Positions 17,691-27,176 of a DNA stretch of 64,000 bases are shown here, piece by piece. Source of the DNA: JBFMHP01 sp040752855 (GTDB taxonomy: Bacteria > Pseudomonadota > Gammaproteobacteria > RBG-16-57-12); NCBI GenBank assembly GCA_040752855.1, contig JBFMHP010000046.1:46836-110835 (forward strand), in the 5' to 3' direction. The translations under genes were made by a program, and so were the position numbers. How positions within the stretch are numbered: the first letter of the stretch is position 1; each line of letters begins with the position of its first letter. The notes under the pieces were generated by a model. That model saw only the letters and a list, made by a program, of their open reading frames with translations, ran no database searches and was not told the DNA's origin.

Positions 17691-17795
17691 CACGATGCGG
17701 TTCGTGCCTCACCGCATCCTACACCCCACCCCAATCCCCCGTAGGAGCCTGCCCTGCAGGCGATTGTCGTTTGTTCTCGAGCAGGGCTCGTCCTG
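17691..17795. repeat. two adjacent palindromic intergenic repeats (REP-like)
   Basis: The interval between the methyltransferase stop and the tetR promoter holds two palindromes. The first, 17697-17721, has GATGCGGT and its complement ACCGCATC around GTGCCTC. The second, 17741-17795, starts GTAGGAGCCTGCCCTGCAGG and ends in GAGCAGGGCTCGTCCTGC; it belongs to the same family as the units at 28924-29069 and 40508-40632. No open frame of note is present. Confidence 0.75.
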
Positions 17796-17880
17796 CAGCC
17801 TTTGGTACAGCCGATTCCCGCAAGCTCGCCCCATGCAGTCATCCCCCTAGAGAAGGTGTTTTGCAGCTAACTCTCAAATA

Positions 17881-17922
17881 TTGACAAACGAGCCCGCTAT
17901 AAGTAAGTATTTAATTACTTAC
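17881..17922 (+). promoter_or_regulatory. promoter and palindromic operator of the tetR efflux operon
   Basis: A consensus -35 box TTGACA (17881-17886) is followed after 18 bases by AAGTAT (17905-17910), a plausible -10. The -10 lies inside the palindrome 17903-17922, whose outer arms GTAAGT and ACTTAC are perfect and whose centre is AT-rich. The palindrome ends 23 bases before the tetR start. This layout is typical of TetR autorepression. Arms and boxes are seen directly; binding by the adjacent regulator is inferred. Confidence 0.7.
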
Positions 17923-17944
17923 ATACAGCAATCGAGGGCCATCC

Positions 17945-18562
17945 ATGCCGGAAACCGAACCACGCAAGCGTCTGAGCTCCGACGCGCGTCAGCGCGAGAT
18001 CGTCGCCGCCGTCGTGGAGCTGGCGCAACTGCACGGGCCTGACGCGATTACCACCCAGGCCATCGCGGAGCATATCGGGCTTACCCAAGGCGCGATCTTT
18101 CGCCATTTCTCCACCAAGGAAGCGATCTGGTTGGCAGTCTTCGCCTGGGTGCGCGAGGCGCTGGGAACCCTCCTGGACGAGGCCAGCGCCGGCCCCGCCA
18201 CCCCGGTTGAGCAGCTCGAACGGATCTTTCTCGCCCACACCGCGTTCATCGCCCGCCACCCCGGGGTGCCGCGTATCCTGTTCCATGAACTGCAAACGCC
18301 CGGCGGCTCTCCGGTGCGCCAGGCGGTACGCGCCATGGTCATGGGCTATCGCCAGCGGGTGAGCGAGATACTGGCGCGCGGCAAGGCCGACGGCACATTG
18401 TGCGCAAGCCTCGATGAGGCCAAGGCCGCCGGCTTGCTCATCGGCGCGGTGCAAGGCCTGGTGATCCAATCCGCACTGCGCGAGGACCCGGAGGTCCTGA
18501 CCCGCGACGCCGAGGCGGTATTCGCCATCCTGCTCCATGGATTCAAGGGGAGATGCCCATGA
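17945..18562 (+). CDS. TetR/AcrR-family transcriptional regulator
   Basis: A 205-residue repressor-type protein. The N-terminal helix-turn-helix is residues about 14-60, with the family core ITTQAIAEHIGLTQGAIFRHFSTKEAIW. The remaining 140 residues form a ligand-binding helical domain resembling the TetR_C_33 type. It is the first gene of a four-gene unit: its stop overlaps the start of the membrane-fusion gene in an ATGA. The palindrome over the promoter suggests that it represses its own operon and responds to a substrate of the transporter. The ligand is unknown. Confidence 0.93.
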   Translation: MPETEPRKRLSSDARQREIVAAVVELAQLHGPDAITTQAIAEHIGLTQGAIFRHFSTKEAIWLAVFAWVREALGTLLDEASAGPATPVEQLERIFLAHTAFIARHPGVPRILFHELQTPGGSPVRQAVRAMVMGYRQRVSEILARGKADGTLCASLDEAKAAGLLIGAVQGLVIQSALREDPEVLTRDAEAVFAILLHGFKGRCP

Positions 18563-19743
18563 AAATACGCCTCAACCGCACACTGGGACTGACGCTGCTG
18601 CTGTTCAGCGCGCTGCTGGCCTTTGGCTGGGTGGTGGCCACCCAGGGGCCGCTGGCGCCGATCCGGGTCTCGGTGACCGAGCTGCAAAACGGCGCGCTTT
18701 CCAACGCAGTATTCGGCATCGGCACGGTCGAGGCCCGGCGCCGCTACGCCCTGGGGCCTACCCTCCCGGCGCGGGTGGCGCAGGTGCTGGCGGACGAAGG
18801 TGACACCGTGGCGGCCGGACAGGCATTGGCGGTGATGGACAGCATCGATCTTGAAGACCGGCTGGAAAGCGCCCGCCTCGCCGCGCAGCGGGCCGCTCAG
18901 GCGGTAGTGAGCGCCGAGGCCCTGCGCTCCGAGGCCGACAGCCGCCTGCGCCTGGCTCAGGCCAATCTGGCCCGCTATCACGAGCTGCGCGCCCAGGCCC
19001 TGGTCAGCCCCGAGCAGTTGGAGACCCGTCAGCATGAGGCCGACGCCGCCACGGCGGCGCAACAGGCGGCACAGGCCGCGCTGGAGGCGGCGCGGCGCGA
19101 TCAGGCGCGCGCCCGTTCCGACATCGACGGACTACGTAAGCAGCTTGCACAGATGACGCTGCACGCCCCGGTCGATGGCATCATCATCGCCCGCCATGTC
19201 GAGCCGGGCACCACGGTGGTGGCCGGGGCGCCCGTCATCGAGCTGATCGACCCGGACAGCCTGTGGGTCGAGGCGCGCATCAACCAGCGGCTGGCCGGCG
19301 AACTGCGCGTGGATCAGCCGGCCGAGATCGTGCTGCGCTCACGCCCGGACACGCCGCTGCCAGGGCGCGTGGCGCGCATCGACTGGCTGAGCGATGCGGT
19401 CACCGAAGAGCGCATCGTGCATCTGCGTTTCGACGGCCGGCCCGAAGGAATCAGCGTCGGCGAACTGGCGGAGGTGACCATCCAACTGGCGGAGTCCCGC
19501 AACGCCGGCTGGCTGCCCGCGGCCGCGATCCAGCGCCACGGCCAGCAGAGCGGGGTCTGGGTCGTGGGCGCCGACGGTCTGACCTTCCAACCGGTGACCA
19601 CCGGGATGACCAGCCTGGACGGGCGCACCGAGATCCGCGACGGCGTGGCGCCGGGCGTTGCCGTGGTCGTTTATGCCGAAAAGGCGCTCTCCCCGAACGC
19701 CAAGATCCGCGTGGTCCCCGCCTTGGACGGGGGCGCCCGATGA
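18559..19743 (+). CDS. HlyD-family periplasmic adaptor (membrane fusion protein)
   Basis: A 394-residue membrane fusion protein. The ATG at 18559 is chosen over that at 18553 because AAGGGGAG ends only one base before 18553 but 6 bases before 18559. An N-terminal anchor helix (residues about 7-24) is followed by a first lipoyl half (PARVAQVLADEGDTVAAGQALAVMD), a long alpha-helical hairpin rich in Ala/Glu/Gln (about 95-195), the second lipoyl half (LHAPVDGIIIARHVEPGTTV) and beta-barrel domains. It would bridge the inner-membrane ABC transporter to the cell exterior or an outer-membrane channel, though no TolC gene is here. Its stop overlaps the permease start (ATGA). Confidence 0.92.
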   Translation: MKIRLNRTLGLTLLLFSALLAFGWVVATQGPLAPIRVSVTELQNGALSNAVFGIGTVEARRRYALGPTLPARVAQVLADEGDTVAAGQALAVMDSIDLEDRLESARLAAQRAAQAVVSAEALRSEADSRLRLAQANLARYHELRAQALVSPEQLETRQHEADAATAAQQAAQAALEAARRDQARARSDIDGLRKQLAQMTLHAPVDGIIIARHVEPGTTVVAGAPVIELIDPDSLWVEARINQRLAGELRVDQPAEIVLRSRPDTPLPGRVARIDWLSDAVTEERIVHLRFDGRPEGISVGELAEVTIQLAESRNAGWLPAAAIQRHGQQSGVWVVGADGLTFQPVTTGMTSLDGRTEIRDGVAPGVAVVVYAEKALSPNAKIRVVPALDGGAR

Positions 19744-20933
19744 TCAACCTCGCCGGACGCGACATCCTCGACGGCTGGGGCAAGTTCGTGTTCACCGGCC
19801 TCGGTCTGGGACTGCTGATCGGTGTCACCCTGTCGATGGCCGGCATCTATCGCGGCATGGTGGAGGACGCCAAGGTGCTCATCGACAACGGCGGGGCGGA
19901 CCTCTGGGTAGTACAACAGGACACCCTCGGTCCCTACGCCGAGCCCTCCAGTGTGCGCGACGATCTCTATCGCAGTCTGCTCGGCATCCCCGGGGTCGCC
20001 GCCGCCGGCAACGTGACCTATCTGACCATGCAGATCGCCCATGCCGGGACGGAGCGGCGCGTGATGCTGGTGGGATTCGAGCTGGGCCAGCCGGGCGGGC
20101 CGCCGCGTCTGATCGCCGGGCGGCCGATCACGCGCGACCACTACGAGGCCCTGGCCGACATCAAGGCGGGCTTTGCGCTCGGCGAACGGGTGCAGATCCG
20201 CCGCCATCAGTACACCATCGTGGGGCTGACGCGGCGCACCGTCTCCTCCAACGGCGATCCGATGGTGTTCGTCCCGCTCAAGGACGCCCAGGAATTGCAG
20301 TTTCTCAAAGACAATGAGGCCTTGCGCAACGAGCGCGCCCGCACCGCGGCCAACCCCGTCTACAACCGCCCCAACGTGCCGGGCCTGCTCTCGCAGGTGC
20401 AGGCCGGCCAGGCCTCCAGCCACTTCGTCAACGCCGTCCTGCTGCGCCTCGCTCCCTGGGCCGACGCCGGCGCCGTCGCCGAAGAGGTCCGGCGCTGGAA
20501 GTATCTCCAGGCCTACACCCGGAGCGACATGGAGGAGATCCTGGTCGCCAAGCTGATCGCGACCTCGGCCAAGCAGATCCTGATGTTCCTGGTGATCCTG
20601 GCGGTGGTCAGCGCCGCCATCGTGGCCTTCATCATCTACACCATGACGCTCAACAAGATCCGCGAGATCGCCGTGCTCAAACTGATCGGGGCGCGCAACC
20701 GCACCATCGCCGCGATGATCATGCAACAGGCCCTCGGTCTGGGGCTGATCGGCTTTATCGTCGGCAAGACCGCCGCCACATTCTGGGCGCCGATCTTCCC
20801 CAAGTACGTGCTGCTGCTCCCCGAGGATGCACTGCGCGGCCTGCTCATCGTGCTGGCCATCTGCGCCGTCGCCAGTACCATCGCCATCCGCGCCGCGCTG
20901 CGCGTCGACCCGGCCACCGCCATCGGAGGATAG
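19740..20933 (+). CDS. FtsX-like ABC transporter permease (DevC/MacB type)
   Basis: A 397-residue permease. The true start is the ATG at 19740 overlapping the HlyD stop; the open frame extends upstream to 19263, but that part is out-of-frame HlyD sequence. One hydrophobic helix sits near the N-terminus (about 18-38), a large periplasmic domain covers about 40-265, and three C-terminal helices form the FtsX domain (about 280-390, with EIAVLKLIGARNRTIAAMIMQQALGLGLIG). This one-plus-three topology is that of MacB/DevC exporters. The next gene begins at the base after its stop. Confidence 0.92.
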   Translation: MINLAGRDILDGWGKFVFTGLGLGLLIGVTLSMAGIYRGMVEDAKVLIDNGGADLWVVQQDTLGPYAEPSSVRDDLYRSLLGIPGVAAAGNVTYLTMQIAHAGTERRVMLVGFELGQPGGPPRLIAGRPITRDHYEALADIKAGFALGERVQIRRHQYTIVGLTRRTVSSNGDPMVFVPLKDAQELQFLKDNEALRNERARTAANPVYNRPNVPGLLSQVQAGQASSHFVNAVLLRLAPWADAGAVAEEVRRWKYLQAYTRSDMEEILVAKLIATSAKQILMFLVILAVVSAAIVAFIIYTMTLNKIREIAVLKLIGARNRTIAAMIMQQALGLGLIGFIVGKTAATFWAPIFPKYVLLLPEDALRGLLIVLAICAVASTIAIRAALRVDPATAIGG

Positions 20934-21644
<711 letters not shown>

Positions 21645-21673
21645 CCGTTCGTTCCCCGACGTATCCTGGGCGT

Positions 21674-23182
21674 CTATATCGATGTTCGATCCAGGCGCCG
21701 GTAGGAAATCGCCTCGGCGAGATGCGCGGTTTGGATGGTCTCTGATTCGGAGAGATCCGCGATGGTGCGCGCGACCTTGAGGATGCGGTGATAAGCGCGC
21801 GCGGAAAGTCCCAGGCGATCGATGGCCTGCATCAACAACTGTTGATCGGCATCCGCGATGCGACAGTGCTGTTCGATTTGGCGATTGTTGAGCGCGCTGT
21901 TGGCCACGCCGGCGCGGGCCTGCTGGCGCTGGCGCGCGCTGACCACGCGCGTGCGCACCGCGGCGCTGGTCTCCACCTCCGCCTTGTTCCCCAACTGCGC
22001 CGGCGGCACGGCGGGCACCTCGATGTGCATATCCAGCCGGTCGAGCAGCGGGCCGGAGACGCGATTGCGGTAGCGCTGAATCTGTTCGGCGGTGCATTGG
22101 CAGCGGCCGTTGTAGTGGCCGTGATAGCCGCACGGGCAGGGATTCATCGCGGCGACCAATTGAAAACGCGCGGGGAATTCCGACTGGCGCGCGGCGCGCG
22201 AGATGGTGATGGAACCGGATTCCAGCGGCTCACGCAGCACCTCCAGCACCTTGCGGTCGAACTCCGGCAGCTCATCCAAAAACAACACGCCGTTGTGCGC
22301 CAGCGAGATCTCGCCGGGACGCGGATGACTGCCGCCACCGACCAGCGCCACGCCCGAGGCGGTGTGATGCGGCGCGCGAAACGGGCGTACGCGCCATGGA
22401 AATTTCTCCAAGCCCGCGTGACTGATCGATGCGATCGCCGCGCTCTCCAGCGACTCGTCTTCGCTCATCGGCGGCAGGATGCCCGGCAGGCGCGTGGCGA
22501 GCATGGTCTTGCCGGTGCCGGGCGGGCCGATCAGCAACAGGCTGTGGCCGCCCGCGGCGGCGATCTCCAGCGCGCGCTTGGCGTGCTGCTGGCCGCGCAC
22601 TTCGGCGAGATCGGCCGCAGATTCTGCATTCATAATTACCGCCGACGCCCCTTCAACCATCGGCAAAAGCTCCTGGCCGCCGAGGTGCGCGCACAGCTCC
22701 AGCAGATGACCGACGGCCAGCACCCGGCACCCACTGACCAGCGCGGCCTCGTGGGCATTCTCCCTGGGCACCACCAAGACACGATTGGCATCGCGCGCGG
22801 CAAGCGCCACTGGGATCACGCCCCGCACGGGGCGCAGCTCGCCGGAGAGCGCCAGCTCGCCGATGAACTCGTAATTGGACAAGGCGTCTTGCGGGATCTG
22901 GTTTGAGGCGGCGAGGATGCCGATGGCGATCGGCAGATCGAAGCGCCCGCCTTCCTTCGGCAGATCGGCCGGCGCGAGGTTGATGGTGATGCGCCGCAGC
23001 GGAAATTCAAAGCGCGCATTGAGCAGCGCGCCGCGCACGCGGTCCTTGCTCTCTTTCACCGCCGCTTCGGGTAAACCAACGATCGATAGACTGGGCAGGC
23101 CATTGGCCAGATGCACCTCGACGCTCACCAGCGGTGCGTGGATGCCGACTTGGGCGCGACTGTAGACGATGGCGAGCGACAT
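21674..23182 (-). CDS. comM: ComM/YifB-family Mg chelatase-like ATPase
   Basis: A 502-residue AAA+ protein of the YifB/ComM family. Domains in order: N-terminal Lon-protease-like fold (residues about 20-140, with VEVHLANGLPSLSIVGLPE), AAA+ Mg-chelatase domain with Walker A IGPPGTGKTMLATRLPG near 217 and Walker B VLFLDELPEF, and a C-terminal domain. A CPCGYHGHYNGRCQCT cysteine cluster is present, as in the family. ComM of Vibrio is a hexameric helicase that promotes branch migration during natural transformation; most gammaproteobacteria carry it. Neighbours ubiK and glnK-amtB match the order I recall from pseudomonads. Confidence 0.93.
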   Translation of the reverse strand: MSLAIVYSRAQVGIHAPLVSVEVHLANGLPSLSIVGLPEAAVKESKDRVRGALLNARFEFPLRRITINLAPADLPKEGGRFDLPIAIGILAASNQIPQDALSNYEFIGELALSGELRPVRGVIPVALAARDANRVLVVPRENAHEAALVSGCRVLAVGHLLELCAHLGGQELLPMVEGASAVIMNAESAADLAEVRGQQHAKRALEIAAAGGHSLLLIGPPGTGKTMLATRLPGILPPMSEDESLESAAIASISHAGLEKFPWRVRPFRAPHHTASGVALVGGGSHPRPGEISLAHNGVLFLDELPEFDRKVLEVLREPLESGSITISRAARQSEFPARFQLVAAMNPCPCGYHGHYNGRCQCTAEQIQRYRNRVSGPLLDRLDMHIEVPAVPPAQLGNKAEVETSAAVRTRVVSARQRQQARAGVANSALNNRQIEQHCRIADADQQLLMQAIDRLGLSARAYHRILKVARTIADLSESETIQTAHLAEAISYRRLDRTSI

Positions 23183-23222
23183 GGATTCCTTTCCAGCGAG
23201 ATTTTAATTTATCGAATAACCT

Positions 23223-23477
23223 TCATTGATTCTTCAGGCGCGTCTCGAGTTCGGCAACTTGCTTCTCGAGCTGCTCCAATTTGGCGCGGGTGCGGGCCAG
23301 CACGGCGGTCTGCACATCGAACTCCTCGCGCGTGACCAGATCCATGCGCGTGAACGCACCCTGCAATACGGCGCGCATATTTTTTTCCACATCCTGTTGC
23401 AAGTCCTTCACGCCCGGCGGCACCAGGCCGGAGAGCTTTTGCGCCAACTCGTCGATGAATTTGCCGTCGATCGCCAT
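23223..23477 (-). CDS. ubiK: ubiquinone biosynthesis accessory factor UbiK (YqiC/BMFP family)
   Basis: An 84-residue protein with a BMFP domain: an amphipathic N-terminal part (KFIDELAQKLSGLVPPGVKD), then TREEFDVQTAVLARTRAKLEQLEKQVAELE, a C-terminal trimeric coiled coil. E. coli UbiK supports the hydroxylation complex of aerobic ubiquinone synthesis together with UbiJ; the Salmonella homologue binds membranes. Length and both regions match. It lies 40 bases upstream of comM on the same strand and diverges from glnK. Confidence 0.9.
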   Translation of the reverse strand: MAIDGKFIDELAQKLSGLVPPGVKDLQQDVEKNMRAVLQGAFTRMDLVTREEFDVQTAVLARTRAKLEQLEKQVAELETRLKNQ

Positions 23478-23549
23478 GTGCGTATCCCGAAATAATTTTT
23501 GATGAGGTAAGTGTACGCCATCCTGGGCCGCGGAGCTCGCCGCAGACGC

Positions 23550-23564
23550 GCACCGTCATGGTGC
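23550..23564 (+). promoter_or_regulatory. NtrC-type binding site upstream of glnK
   Basis: GCACCGTCATGGTGC fits the GCAC-N7-GTGC core of the NtrC enhancer consensus as a perfect dyad. It lies about 97 bases upstream of the sigma-54 promoter, a usual enhancer distance. The match is seen directly; ntrB/ntrC are not in the window. Confidence 0.72.
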
Positions 23565-23660
23565 AGCCTCGGCCACCACACGCCCATCCTAGTGCAGGCA
23601 ATGCGGCGCACACGTTGCGTCTGCATGCTAACACGTTGATTTAAATCAAAACAAGCAATC

Positions 23661-23676
23661 TGGCATAGCCGCTGCA
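23661..23676 (+). promoter_or_regulatory. sigma-54 (RpoN) promoter of glnK-amtB
   Basis: TGGCATAGCCGCTGCA has the invariant GG and GC of the -24/-12 elements with exactly ten bases between them and matches TGGCAN7TGC closely. It stands 61 bases upstream of the glnK start. Together with the NtrC-type dyad it indicates nitrogen-limited expression. Confidence 0.85.
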
Positions 23677-23737
23677 AAAGCCCCGGCGATACATATCTGT
23701 TCAAACCCTTAGGGGGACACACCGTGGGAGAAATGAA

Positions 23738-24076
23738 ATGAAACTGGTCATGGCAATCATCAAACCATTCAAGCTGGATGATGTGCGGGAAGCACTCTCC
23801 GAAATCAACGTGCAAGGGATCACCGTCACCGAGGTCAAGGGCTTCGGGCGCCAGAAGGGACACACCGAGTTGTATCGCGGCGCGGAGTACGTGGTGGACT
23901 TCCTGCCCAAGGTCAAGCTCGAGGTCGCCGTCAAAGACGACATGGTCGATCAGGTGATCGAAGCGATCTCCAAGGCGGCGCAGACCGGCAAGATCGGCGA
24001 CGGCAAGATCTTCGTGACGTCGATCGAACAGGCCATCCGCATTCGCACCGGCGAATCCGGCAACGACGCGCTGTAA
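23738..24076 (+). CDS. glnK: nitrogen regulatory protein P-II (GlnK)
   Basis: A 112-residue P-II signal protein. The T-loop holds the uridylylation site Tyr51 in KGHTELYRGAEYVVDFLPK, and the B-loop and C-terminal signature are TGKIGDGKIFVTSIEQAIRIRTGESG. It begins MKLVMAIIKPFKLDDVREAL and has a GGGAG ribosome binding site 7 bases before the ATG. Linkage to amtB 15 bases downstream shows that it is the GlnK type, which reversibly blocks the ammonium channel according to glutamine and 2-oxoglutarate/ATP status. Confidence 0.98.
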   Translation: MKLVMAIIKPFKLDDVREALSEINVQGITVTEVKGFGRQKGHTELYRGAEYVVDFLPKVKLEVAVKDDMVDQVIEAISKAAQTGKIGDGKIFVTSIEQAIRIRTGESGNDAL

Positions 24077-24091
24077 TCAGGAGCTGTAACG

Positions 24092-25534
24092 ATGAAAACC
24101 CTAATCAAATGTCTTACGTTGATGACGCTGTTGCTGGTCACACCGCTGACCTTGGCCGATGAAACGACCACCCTGGCCACCGAGGGCGCCGAAACTCAAG
24201 CGCTTGTCGCCGAAACCCCGGCGGAAGCGGCCCCCGCCGCGCCCGTTCCCGAGAAGGGCGACACGGCCTGGATGATCATGGCTACCGTGCTGGTGATCCT
24301 GATGACCATCCCCGGCCTCGCGCTGTTCTACGGCGGTCTGGTGCGGTCGAAGAACGTGCTGTCGGTGCTCACTCAGGTCTTCGTGATCTTCGCCATGATC
24401 GCCGTGTTGTGGGTGATTTACGGTTACAGCCTGGCCTTCACCGCCGGCGGCGGACTCAACAGCTTCATCGGCGGCCTGAGCAAGATGTTCCTCGGCGGCG
24501 TGACGCCGGAGTCGGTGGTAGAGACCTTCAGCAAGGGTGTGGTGATCCCGGAATACGTCTTCGCCATGTTCCAGCTCACCTTCGCCGCCATCACCGTGGC
24601 GCTGATCGTCGGCGCCTTCGCCGAGCGCATCAAGTTCTCAGCACTCCTGGTCTTCTCCATCCTGTGGTTCACCTTCTCGTATCTGCCCATCGCGCACATG
24701 GTGTGGTTCTGGGGCGGCCCGTCGGCCTACGCCGATCCCTCCGGCTTCATCTTCGGCAAGGGCGCGCTGGACTTCGCGGGCGGCACCGTGGTGCACATCA
24801 ACGCCGGGATCGCCGCCTTGGTCGGCGCCTTGGTGATCGGCAAGCGCATCGGTTACGGCCGTGAGGCGATGGCCCCGCATAACCTGACCATGACCATGAT
24901 CGGCGCGGCCCTGCTCTGGGTGGGCTGGTTCGGGTTCAATGTCGGCTCCAACCTGGAGGTCAACGGTGTGGCCGCCCTGGCGCTGGTCAACACGCTGCTG
25001 GCCACGGCCGCTGCCACCATGTCGTGGCTGCTGGCGGAGTGGATGCTGAAGGGCAAGCCCTCGCTGCTCGGCGCCGCCTCCGGCGCGGTGGCGGGTCTGG
25101 TCGCCATCACCCCGGCCTGCGGCTTCGTCGGCCCGATGGGCGCGCTGATCCTCGGCCTGGTTGCGGGCGTGGTCTGCCTGTGGGGCGTCACCGGTCTGAA
25201 ACGGATGCTCGGCTATGACGACTCGCTCGATGTCTTCGGCATCCATGGCATCGGCGGTATCCTCGGCGCCATCGGTACCGGCATCTTCGCCAACCCGGCC
25301 CTGGGTGGTCTGGGTGTGTTCGACTACGGCGCGATGCAAGTGGCCGAGTTCTCCGCCTCCGGCCAGATCATCAGCCAGTTGTGGGGCGTCGGCGTGACCA
25401 TCTTGTGGTCCGGCATCGTCAGCTTCGTGCTCTTCAAGCTGGTGGACATGACCATCGGCCTGCGTGTGAGCGAAGAGGCCGAGCGCGAAGGTCTGGACAC
25501 CACCTCGCACAACGAACGCGGCTACAACCTGTAA
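24092..25534 (+). CDS. amtB: ammonium transporter AmtB
   Basis: A 480-residue ammonium channel subunit. A cleavable signal peptide (MKTLIKCLTLMTLLLVTPLTLA) and an Ala/Glu/Pro-rich segment precede eleven membrane helices starting at about residue 65. Family motifs include GLALFYGGLVRSKNVLS, FAAITVALIVGAFAERIKF, DFAGGTVVHINAGIAALVGALV (first pore histidine) and DVFGIHGIGGILGAI (second pore histidine). The longer N-terminus is usual for proteobacterial AmtB. It is cotranscribed with glnK and ends in a strong terminator 35 bases on. Confidence 0.98.
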   Translation: MKTLIKCLTLMTLLLVTPLTLADETTTLATEGAETQALVAETPAEAAPAAPVPEKGDTAWMIMATVLVILMTIPGLALFYGGLVRSKNVLSVLTQVFVIFAMIAVLWVIYGYSLAFTAGGGLNSFIGGLSKMFLGGVTPESVVETFSKGVVIPEYVFAMFQLTFAAITVALIVGAFAERIKFSALLVFSILWFTFSYLPIAHMVWFWGGPSAYADPSGFIFGKGALDFAGGTVVHINAGIAALVGALVIGKRIGYGREAMAPHNLTMTMIGAALLWVGWFGFNVGSNLEVNGVAALALVNTLLATAAATMSWLLAEWMLKGKPSLLGAASGAVAGLVAITPACGFVGPMGALILGLVAGVVCLWGVTGLKRMLGYDDSLDVFGIHGIGGILGAIGTGIFANPALGGLGVFDYGAMQVAEFSASGQIISQLWGVGVTILWSGIVSFVLFKLVDMTIGLRVSEEAEREGLDTTSHNERGYNL

Positions 25535-25568
25535 CTAAACGCCTCCCTCCCCCCGCCGAGGTGTTTGG

Positions 25569-25597
25569 CGCCCGGGCTTTGTCCCGGGCGTTTTTTT
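25569..25597 (+). terminator. rho-independent terminator of glnK-amtB
   Basis: A perfect 8-bp stem CGCCCGGG / CCCGGGCG with a six-base loop is followed by seven T residues. Confidence 0.93.
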
Positions 25598-25740
25598 GCG
25601 CCATCTCCGGAACGGATCTGCGGCATGGGCCGCACGATGACCTTCTTTTACACTGCCTCCCCTTGAAAACACGTATTAGGCGCAACTATATTCCACACGA
25701 GTCATTCATTCGGCTGCGGCCTTTTTGGAGGAGATACTCT

Positions 25741-27117
25741 GTGAAGTTTGCTCGAATACAATATGCGCTCGTCCTCGTTTTCACCGCCCTGCTGCTCTTT
25801 ACGTCCAGCGCGCAGTCGGCGATTCCGTTGTTCGGCGGGCAGCAGGAAAAACAAAGCCTGGCCCCGATGCTGAAGGGCGTGATGCCCGCGGTTGTGAACA
25901 TCTCCACCAAATCGCGCGTCCAGGTACAGGAAAATCCGCTGTTCAACGATCCGTTCTTCCGCCGCTTCTTCGACATTCCCAACATGCCGCGCGAGCGCGA
26001 ATCCCAAAGCCTGGGCTCCGGGGTGATCATCGATGCCAAACAAGGCCACATCATCACCAATCACCACGTGATCAAGGGCGCCGATGAAATCACCGTCACC
26101 CTGCGCGACCGGCGCGAGTTCGAGGCCAAGCTGATCGGCTCCGATCCGGAGGCCGACCTGGCCGTCATCCAGATCAAGGCCGACAAACTCACCGAGCTGC
26201 CGCTCTCCGACTCCGAGCAATTGGAGGTCGGCGATTTCGTGGTCGCCATCGGCAACCCTTTCGGCCTGGGCCAAACCGTGACCTCCGGCATCGTCAGCGC
26301 CCTGGGCCGCTCCGGCCTGGGGATCGAAGGCTATGAAGACTTCATCCAGACCGATGCCTCGATCAATCCCGGCAACTCCGGCGGCGCCCTGGTCACGCTG
26401 GACGGCAAGCTGATCGGCATCAACACCGCCATCGTCGCCCCCAGCGGCGGCAACGTCGGCATCGGCTTCGCCATCCCCGCGAACATGGCGCGCAGCATCA
26501 AGGACCAGCTGATCAAGTATGGCGAGGTGCGCCGCGGCCAGCTGGGCGTCTACATCCAGGATGTCACGCCGGAACTGGCCGAGGCCTTCGGCATCGACAA
26601 ACCCACCGGTGCGGTGATCAGCCAGGTGATGAAAGACAGCCCCGCCGACAAAGCCGGCATCAAACCCGGCGACGTGGTCACCGCCCTCAACGGCACGCCG
26701 ATCACCCATTCCGCGCAACTGCGCAACGCCATCGGGCTGCTGCACATCGGCGACAAGGTCACCCTGGACATCACCCGCAACGGCAAGCCGCAGCGGATCA
26801 AGGCCGTGATCGCCGAACCCAAACAGGAAAAGCTCGCCGCCGCCAACCTGAGCGACCGCCTTGCCGGCGCCATCTTGGGCGAGATCGCCCCGAATCACCC
26901 GTTGGCCGGCAAGCTCGAAGGCGTCCAGGTGCTCGATGTCGAGCGCGGCTCCCCGGCTTGGGGCGCGGGGCTGCGGCCGGCCGACATCATCGTCTCGATC
27001 AACCGCCAGCCGGTCAAGGACATGAACGAGGTCACAAAAGCGCTGAAATTGTCGGACAAGGGCATCCTATTGAACATCCGCCGCGGTGAAGGCGCGCTGT
27101 TCATTGTGATACGCTAG
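25741..27117 (+). CDS. degQ: DegP/DegQ-family periplasmic serine endoprotease
   Basis: A 458-residue HtrA protease. The GTG at 25741 is chosen: GGAGGAG lies 7 bases before it and it begins a signal peptide (KFARIQYALVLVFTALLLFTSSAQS-A). The frame is open far upstream to 25381, but only through amtB and the terminator. The trypsin-like domain has the triad His in ITNHHVIKGAD, Asp in DPEADLAVIQ and Ser in NPGNSGGALV. Two PDZ domains follow (about 255-350 and 375-455). It degrades or refolds damaged envelope proteins; MucD of pseudomonads is the same class. The single gene has its own region upstream, and no rseA-type neighbour is visible. Confidence 0.95.
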   Translation: MKFARIQYALVLVFTALLLFTSSAQSAIPLFGGQQEKQSLAPMLKGVMPAVVNISTKSRVQVQENPLFNDPFFRRFFDIPNMPRERESQSLGSGVIIDAKQGHIITNHHVIKGADEITVTLRDRREFEAKLIGSDPEADLAVIQIKADKLTELPLSDSEQLEVGDFVVAIGNPFGLGQTVTSGIVSALGRSGLGIEGYEDFIQTDASINPGNSGGALVTLDGKLIGINTAIVAPSGGNVGIGFAIPANMARSIKDQLIKYGEVRRGQLGVYIQDVTPELAEAFGIDKPTGAVISQVMKDSPADKAGIKPGDVVTALNGTPITHSAQLRNAIGLLHIGDKVTLDITRNGKPQRIKAVIAEPKQEKLAAANLSDRLAGAILGEIAPNHPLAGKLEGVQVLDVERGSPAWGAGLRPADIIVSINRQPVKDMNEVTKALKLSDKGILLNIRRGEGALFIVIR

Positions 27118-27125
27118 AGGCGGTT

Positions 27126-27149
27126 CAGGCGGCGGACTTCCGCCGCCTG
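27126..27149 (+). terminator. GC-rich hairpin after degQ
   Basis: CAGGCGGCGG pairs with CCGCCGCCTG around a four-base loop, 8 bases after the degQ stop. No T-tract follows, so it may be a weak or factor-dependent terminator or an mRNA-stabilising hairpin. Confidence 0.5.
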
Positions 27150-27176
27150 GCGCACCCTGAGTGAACACGAGGTTCT

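Noticed and set aside
25381..25740. Upstream extension of the DegQ frame
   Set aside because: It runs through amtB and its terminator; a GTG with GGAGGAG at 25741 and a signal peptide give the true start.
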